In this document: positions 56,983-64,000 of the stretch, piece by piece
Layout of the letters: each line of letters begins with the position of its first letter
Position numbering within the stretch: position 1 is the stretch's first letter
Source: Gnetum montanum
Lineage: Eukaryota > Streptophyta > Gnetopsida > Gnetales > Gnetaceae
Length of the DNA stretch: 64,000 bases
Direction: 5' to 3'
NCBI GenBank assembly: GCA_015680685.1
Contig: MNCI01014982.1
Span: 230,803-294,802 of the forward strand
The notes under the pieces: generated by a model
What the model was told of the DNA's origin: nothing
Database searches by the model: none
Seen by the model: the letters and a program-made list of their open reading frames with translations, nothing else
Made by a program: the position numbers and the translations under genes

Positions 56983-57640
56983 GGCCCACTAAGGCCTAAA
57001 ACTGGCAACTTGCTCACTTTTACACTATGACCTGGAAAGGCCTTAAACTATTGCAAGGCTCACTAAGGCCTAAAACTAGAAACTTGCTCTCTCTTACACT
57101 ATGACTTGGAAAGGCCTTAAACTATTGCTTGGTCCACTAAGGCCTAAAACTAGCAACTTGCTGCCTTTTATGCTATGGCCCAGAAAATTTTTAAACTATT
57201 ACAAGGCCTTCTAAGGCCTAAAACTAGCAACTTGCTCCCTTTTACGCTATAGCCTGGAAAGGCCTTAAACTATTGCAAGGCCCACTAAGGCGTAAAATTG
57301 GCAACTTGCTCCCTTTTACACTACAGCTTGGATAGGCCTTAAACTATTGTAAGGCCCGCTAAGGCCTAAAACTGGTAACTTGCTCCCTCTTACACTATGA
57401 TGCGAAAAGGCCTTAAACTATTGCATGACCTGCTAAGACCTAAAACTAGCAACTTGCTCCCTTTTATGCTATGGTCCAAAAAGGCCTTAAACTATCACAT
57501 GGCCTACTAAAGGCTAAAATTGGCAACTTACTTTCCTTTGTGTGATGACTTGAAATGGCCTTAAACTAGCGATGGCCTGAAATGGCCTTAAACTAGCAAT
57601 GGCCCTTCTACCATGGCCTTAAATTAGCATGGGATCCACA
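56983..57640 (+). repeat. 74-bp minisatellite, eight full units
   Basis: Units begin ggcccactaaggcctaaaac (or variants) at 56983, 57057, 57131, 57205, 57279, 57353, 57427 and 57501, each exactly 74 bases apart. Each unit contains acttgct, a central ctatg and aggccttaaacta. Two shortened pieces follow to about 57640. Units differ by substitutions only. No ORF runs through it. Confidence 0.95.
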
Positions 57641-58590
57641 AGGGGCCTAATTTCATCAATCAAATTGCACATTAAAATTACAGAAACATTATATGAAATA
57701 GAACAAAGTTATATGTGAATAATCATCATATTTCCATTAAATTATCAATAGAACATATAGTTCAAGTTTACATCAAAAACAAAAATTGTCAAAAACACAA
57801 AATTATGCAATAGTAGGGCTACATTTTGGGCCGCTCAGCTTGTAGTGTTAAGTGGGGGATAGGGTTCTTCTTCTTCCTCTTTCTCTACTACTCCACTAGG
57901 GCCTGCACCATGGCCTAGCACCTATGTTAAATAAAAATAAAATAATAAAATAGCTAACAAATAAAGTAACATGCAACATTATGATAAAGTAAATAAAAAT
58001 TATTCAAACTAGACCAACTTGTAAAGGACCCGCATTCATGTTTGGGGGCATTCTATTAAGGATTGCCTCCAAGAATTGGAGGATTTCAGCCTATATAGTT
58101 GTGTCCAGTCCCCCTCACCTAGATTAATACCTAAGAGGGTCTTCCATTTTTCCATGGATATCCATGAGTGAAGCCTTCGTGAAAACCTAGCAGAAGTAAC
58201 CTATCCCAAAGGTATAGTGATGTGTCTCTCTATGATTCCACTCACCACTATGTTACTAGAAAATAATTCATAAGCCCCCCGTATGTGAATTGCATTGAGA
58301 AATATGCCTTGGTAATGGCGCTCCATAGACTTATCTTTGTACCTCTTAAGGTATGCCTCCTACTCTTTCTTATAGTGGTGCTTATGGTTCTTTTGAGTTT
58401 GGCCCCATTGATACACTTTTGCATTGTAATCCTTCCAGTCTTGGTTCTTCCTTGCTAGTAAGTCCATTTGTAGCCTTTGCTTGATCACCTCCTAGGTGGC
58501 CTTGTTCTTGCCCTGAATGGCTGAACAATACCTGGCATAGTTAACTTCAACTATTCACCAAGTATTTTCTAGTTTGTTACATGACACTAG
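57641..58590. other. Spacer between minisatellite and antisense ORF remnant
   Basis: AT-rich to about 57990. No recognised coding motif or repeat border. Confidence 0.3.
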
Positions 58591-60520
58591 GAAGTCATAA
58601 TGGGATTGTAGGTCTTTCAATTTTGCATCCTAGCTCATTCCCTATTTTGAAGCTTGTGCACCCATTTCCATAGGTGCTCATTAATGTTCCTACACTCCCA
58701 AAATGCTCTTGTAGATGTGAGGACATATTTTCTTCCCTGATCATACACATGGTGAGGCACTTGCTCCACCTCGAGGGGAAACTCAGGCATGGCATCAACT
58801 TGGACTACGCTGTTTGGGTTGCACCGAAGTTGGGATCTTGTTATCACATAATAGGCAAAGCAACGTTGGCGGGTAGAGAAAAATAAATAAATATAGACAC
58901 ACTGATCTTGGGGTCTATTTTTTGTATATGGCCCATCATGTCATGCACCAAGCCTTGCATGAAGGCAAACTTATCCAGAGCCTCCATCCATGGTTGCATG
59001 TGGAAGGTGGATGTGGACGTTGGGTGCTTAGTAGAAACACTGGTAGCTACAACACAACACACTTAGTAATTATCAGATAATACAATAGCCAAGGATGTAA
59101 GGGATAAAAACCAAAAAAAAATATGGTAGTGTAAAACTCCTATCCAATAAGCCCTTAGATGTGAGAGTCGGGGGATCACCATATGCATGTTGGTAAAGAA
59201 ATTTTCAAACTCACCCCCTTCAAAGTACAACAACCCTTCTTCCTCAAGTTGCCATGGAACTTCTACAGCTTCTCATTCCTCTTCATTTGCTACTTGTCCC
59301 TTAGGTTAAGGAGGGACATCATCCTCTATGGGCTCTACTATCATTGCAAGGGTTCTCTTGCCTATATCACATAAGTTAGGATTAGAATTTTCAATAATGA
59401 GTATAGTATAGCATGGCACATTATAGTTGTATCCAATGATTCATACTTGTGATTCTTGAGTGTACATCATGAAACTTGAATTGGATTTTTTTGGTGCTCT
59501 CCACCTCACATATGGGCTTCTTTATGAGGTATGGTTTCTTAATCTTTCCTTTGGATGATCCCACTACCTTGGTAATGAGTCACACCCCTCTCATTGCATT
59601 TCTAGTGGTGGTCAGTGGGGCCTCCCCTACACTATCATGTGTGTGGTAAGATCATCCCACATTGCCTTTAGTCATTACAGAAAATAATTTGCTGATTGCC
59701 TTTAGGAGCGTCTTATGACTGTGTGGTGTTGAATATGTGTCAAATCCATGGCCTGAAGATTTGCTTATGGTTTTGAACCACCCACTATCCATCCTCACAA
59801 ACCACCAAAAAATTTGCGAACCTTTATAAGCATGTTGCAAAGAATGCGAAGTGTATGTGCAACCTCACCTGGAGGTTTTGGTGCAACATAAAAATTTTAA
59901 CATGTAGGTTTCGAGAAAGGTAAGAGGCCCAATTGTACTGCGTCTCCTCCTCTATTATAGCCCTCATCACCCAAGATTGCTCCACCCCAAGGATTTTCCC
60001 TTGGAAAAGCAACTTTGGGAATTCACATGCACGAGAGACTAGGTATAGGTAGTGGACCATAGGTACCTTTACATCCTTTATTGGTATTCCTTTGTGGACC
60101 TTAGAAGTGTCCAATCACTCCTTAACATCTCCTCTATGGTCTAATTCTTTGTAAATTTTTTCTACAACCAGTGGGCCCTTGGAGTGGATGTTGAAGAGGT
60201 TCACAAAGAATTCATTTGTAATGTCAAAGGTCACATGCACACCACGAGCTCACATGATGAAGTGATCGATGCTCTCACTGAAGGAGTTGATGATGACAAT
60301 AATCTTGGCCATTGAGATACTTGGGCCAATGGCCAAGAAAAGGTCCATTAGCCTAGCCCATTGAAGCTTCCTCATTATCTCCACTGGGGCCTCATAACAC
60401 AACCAACACTCTAAACTTTTAACCTCACCATATTTCATGATGAGGGTGGCATCAGTGCGACCTGTGGAAACCACCGTGACCTCTCCTAACTTAACTACAG
60501 CTACAATAGACAAAAATAAA
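58590..60520 (-). pseudogene. Antisense ORF remnants (plant-transposon-protein-like)
   Basis: On the minus strand, frames at 60513-60250, 60114-59824, 59062-58844 and 58847-58635 follow one another with stops between. The first continues as ARGVHVTFDITNEFFVNLFN. The second includes VPMVHYLYLVSRACEFPKLL and LGVEQSWVMRAIIEEE. This resembles the 'putative plant transposon protein' domain (an R-G-x-x-V-x-F-x-x-x-x-I block), which often accompanies gypsy elements, but I am not sure. The strand is opposite to the gag, protease and RT around it. Function unknown. Confidence 0.4.
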
Positions 60521-62600
60521 GTTAGAAATATGAGAAAAGCTAAGCAAAAAATGCATAAAAAATGAATGATACACTACTCATGTGGCACAAATGGTATGTA
60601 GAATGGTAGTGGTGGGGCTAAAATCTCCTCCATGCTTAGTATGCTGGTCACCCAATCAAGACCCAACTAGCTAAGAGTTTGATACCTCTCATAAGCCCTA
60701 GAATATCAATGACGGAGTTCTGCTAGGTATGCCCTAATTTGCCCAATCATCACTGCACAAACATTCTCAAAAGATGAGAATTCCTGTAGGGTACTGGGAG
60801 TCAAGTTCAATGTTCCCTCCTTATCGTAAAGGCCATTTGTGTCAATAGTTAATCTAGCAATAAATATAAGAGGTTAGCATCTTAATATGAGTCATAATCA
60901 AATAGATAGTGCAAGAAATCATAAGAGGACTCACCCTTTAACATAACACACTATCTCAGGTGAATTTTGGAAAAGCATATGTATGCATCAGCCAACAAAC
61001 AACATGTTGTTCTTATTGTAGCACTGGAATTCTAGCATTTTCCAAATCCTAGACAAAGGCCTAAGGTCCCTTTGGTCCTAACTTGAACTCCTTGTTCCTT
61101 CATCATTAGCAGGCTCATCGGATATGAACCTTAGGATGCCTTAGTTCACCCTAGGAAACAATGTTTCTATAATGACATCGGTTACTTCCATTGCCAAGTG
61201 TAATCATATTATCACATTAAAGTGGCAGAGAAAAAATTCTAGGAAGTCTTGTGCCCATGATTTGAATCATACTACATGGTGACCCATACGTGTGTCTGGT
61301 CCAGGTATGTTTGACACAAGTTTACTCATATAGCACAAAATACCCATGAGCTCAAGCACAATGAGGATGGGTTTTAATAGTACCCTATGATCATAACAGT
61401 AACAAGAGGAGAATGTTAGCATTGGATACAAAAATGAAAAAAATGCATAAAAATTAGATTTAACATATTAGTAAAACTCTTAGCTTCCCCAACAAGCCCC
61501 ACGGGAAAGGGACGTTGACATACCCATCTAATATGCCTAGTCCCCAATGGGGCACAACACCAATGTCTACATTTCACATTTACAAATGTTGTAACTTTGA
61601 AAAGTATCAAAAAAAAATTCTAAATATTGGCTATGCTTCTCATATAGCATAGCCCTCGAAAATGCAAAAAATAAAAAAATAAAAAAAATTCTAAGTATTG
61701 GCTATACTCCCTGTAGAGTGTAACAATTGCCAAAATCTTCAAAGTGTTGGCTACACTCTCTACAGAGCATAATAACTGCAAAAATGTCTAGTTGTCAAGA
61801 AATTTTAAGTTGATGGTTACACTCACCACTACGCTGCCTGCAAAGCATAACATTAGAAAATCAAAAAAAATTTATAACTTTTTTTTGTCACACTCTCAAG
61901 AGCGTACCCTGGTTTGATAGCTGTGACCTCTATAGTCATCCTACCTAGACCATTATGCTTTACATTCATCTTCAAGCTACCTTAGCCATGGATAAAAAAA
62001 AATGTGTACACACAAACCATGTTGGCTCTATCCTCTGCCACTTGTAGGATGCCAGAAAACACCTATTCCATGCTATGCATGGGACATTGAAAATCCTTGT
62101 CTTGCACCACGTGCAGGATGCTGAAAATCCTTGTCTCACATTGTGCATGGTACACAAACCCTCATAACAAAATAGTCCAAAAAATATCCACAAAATCCAC
62201 CATGCACACTCCCTCTCCTAGCCATGGCTCATGGTAGCCATGGTACTGATGGCAGTTCCTACTTAGGGTAGGCCACCCTCAAAATCCTAAAACCTCAAGG
62301 TGAAGAAGAAGAAAGGATAGAAATCACAAGGGAAGAGCATAACACCTTACCTTACTGATAGCATCTCCCTCCAGTCCTCTATGCATTCCCTAGGAAGGTT
62401 TCTTAGTGCACGTTCTCATTCATCCACGTTGGTGAGGTCGGGGTGTTGGTGTTTACTATGGTGCATCATGATTGATGGTTACGTTCCTGGTTTCCTCTTC
62501 CTCTTTTCTATGCTCTAGCTTCCTCTCTTGTGTCGCTACAGTTTGACTCCTTTTTCCTTAGCCATGCTATGCTCAGTGACTATTTATTTCAACTTTTGAA
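60521..62600. other. Unassigned DNA with hairpin words
   Basis: No convincing coding frame. Bases 61629-61654 form a perfect 9-bp inverted repeat (ggctatgct…agcatagcc). Similar words at 61697 and 61748 resemble the hairpin words of LTR-like unit 2, so part of this may be LTR or untranslated sequence of the same family. Confidence 0.35.
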
Positions 62601-62673
62601 AATGATAGGTTGATTATGGTAAAGCTCCTATTTATACTCTTCTGGGGTAAAGGACACGTCACCCTCCTGGGTA

Positions 62674-62763
62674 CTATCCCATGTCCTGCATATAATGTGA
62701 GACTGTCCCATCTCCCACATATAACACGAGACTATCCCATGTCCTACACATAATGTGGGATGA
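62674..62763 (+). repeat. Three-copy 29-30-bp tandem repeat
   Basis: Copies start tatcccatgtcctgcatata (62674), tgtcccatctcccacatata (62704) and tatcccatgtcctacacata (62733). They are imperfect and non-coding. Confidence 0.8.
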
Positions 62764-63130
62764 GTGTAGCACCCAGAGTTAGAAAAATTTTTCAACTTTT
62801 CTAGCATCTCCATACTTAGAATTTTTTTTTCATTTTTTCTAACTACGTAATAAACATCAAGCTTAATCCCACATTCAAAACTTTCCAAGTATTGCCTAAA
62901 TCGATGCATCTTGCTTAAACCATGATCCTCTACAACCTTAAATTTGCAATTCTAGGGCCAATCAAGGCCCCAAAATTAATTTACATACTTGCTTACTCAA
63001 TCCCACAACTACATAGTTAGGTGAATTTTTATAACATTGTCTTCCTTATTTTATGTATTTTACCTTATTAAGACAAGTGCCACTTAACATTTTTTTGGTT
63101 GTTTTGTAGGATTTTTGGTAGGATTGCAGA

Positions 63131-64000
63131 ATGAATGCATACGAGTATCTTCATTCACCCTTGGTCTTGATTAGACCTTATGGTGATTCCATGAAATGTG
63201 TAAACATTGAACTCCTAGACTTTGAGCTTGTGACTTATGATACAAACATAGCATCCCTAGAGACATCTCTAGATTGGCTAGACTATCTAGTTAGAGCTCT
63301 AGATCTAGAAGCAAGTGATGTAACTAAGGATCCTCTCATTGAAATCCTTATAGTAACATGTAAAGGTGAGGTGAAGACATTGAAACTTATTTCCTTGTTA
63401 GAGCCTCAAATCATTCAAAGCATCTTAGAAGTCCTAAACAATAATGTCAAGGCATTTGCATGGTCCTATGAGGACATGCCATGCCTAGACCCTCTTATAA
63501 TACAACACAACATTATCCTTGATCCCTGCATAAAACTAGTCAAATAGAAAGCTTGCAAGGTCAAACTTGAGGTGGCATTAGTAGTTTGTAAAGAAATCAC
63601 TAAGCTTTACAACACGAGTTTGATTCGGGTAGTTGACTATGCTGATTGGGGTTCAAACATCATAGTTATCCCTAAGAAAAATGGAAGTATATGCATTTGC
63701 ATAGACTTCCTGGACTTGAACAAGGTGATCATCAAAGATGATTTCCCATCACCTAGTATTGACCAACTCATCAATAATACAATCGAGCATGCATTGTTGT
63801 CCTTCATGGATGGGTTCTTAGGGTACAACCAAATTTGGATTAACCCAAAGCACTAGCTAAACACAAACCTCATGACTCCTTGAGGTACGTTTTGCTATAC
63901 AATGATGCCCTTCAAACTAAAGAATGCAAGAGCAACCTACCAATGTGAAATGATGTATATATTTAGTGATTATCTTATAGAGTTTCTCAATGATTATGTT
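63131..64000 (+). pseudogene. Tat/Ogre-like reverse transcriptase, continues past the window
   Basis: The open stretch 63131-63547 ends with VKAFAWSYEDMPCLDPLIIQ, the hallmark segment just before RT in this lineage. After one stop, the RT follows: VDYADWGSNIIVIPKKNGS, DFLDLNKV, DDFPSPSID and LSFMDGFLGYNQI. After two more stops comes GTFCYTMMPFKLKNARATYQ. The catalytic Y-x-DD lies beyond base 64000. The region is fairly well preserved but broken by stops at 63545, 63854 and about 63881. An acceptor-like ttgttttgtag and gattgcag precede the frame. Confidence 0.85.

Noticed and set aside
56983-57640. Regular repeats as a possible CRISPR array
   Set aside because: The repeat unit fills the whole 74-base period with no unique spacers, and the setting is plant nuclear retrotransposon DNA.

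Overview
This window looks like nuclear DNA of a seed plant with a large, repeat-bloated genome; a conifer or other gymnosperm is my best guess. That guess is inference from the dense, old, nested LTR retrotransposons, the long AT-rich decayed stretches and the single plant-specific gene. No sequence feature fixes the species. There are two runs of N (27611-28145 and 41005-41080) and one single N (40494).

Only one intact host gene is visible. It is a four-exon plus-strand gene (coding exons between 14219 and 16651, 491 codons plus stop) for a SHOU4/SHOU4L-type membrane protein. In Arabidopsis, members of this family restrain delivery of cellulose synthase complexes to the plasma membrane. Its upstream region is richer in GC and simple repeats than its surroundings. 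The upstream DNA holds two overlapping short uORFs and a three-copy imperfect tandem repeat just before the start codon.

Almost everything else is mobile DNA. From left to right: (1) 1-7390, a minus-strand Ty1/copia remnant with gag but no recognisable pol. Its left LTR is interrupted by a solo LTR of another family with a perfect 5-bp target duplication. (2) 7391-8480, the 5' end of a plus-strand copia element. (3) 8850-12125, two LINE fragments lying head to head around an inverted pair of SINE heads. (4) 12130-17650, the host gene and its flanks. (5) 17915-34426, a plus-strand Athila-like Ty3/gypsy element with LTRs, tRNA-Asp primer site, gag, protease, reverse transcriptase (RT), RNase H and integrase, all broken by stops. 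A second, minus-strand Athila-family element (22790-29117) is nested inside its RT. (6) 34427-36360, AT-rich DNA with several copies of a tRNA-derived SINE. (7) 36360-46370, the LTR and gag start of another gypsy element, itself interrupted by a third Athila-family element (39011-45634, minus) that carries only gag and protease. (8) 48950-64000, Tat/Ogre-like gypsy material: two LTR-gag units in tandem, a protease region, a 74-bp minisatellite, antisense ORF remnants, then an RT that runs off the window.

The three Athila-family elements share gag sequence, LTR termini and primer-site type. Only the 17915-34426 copy has pol, so the other two look like non-autonomous relatives that would have needed such a partner. 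No CRISPR, rRNA or tRNA gene was seen. I did not find a clearly new biological system. The most informative items are the insertion chronology, the gag-protease-only elements, the SINE family, the 74-bp array, the separated gag-protease and RT of the Tat/Ogre-like element, and the gene's unusual leader.
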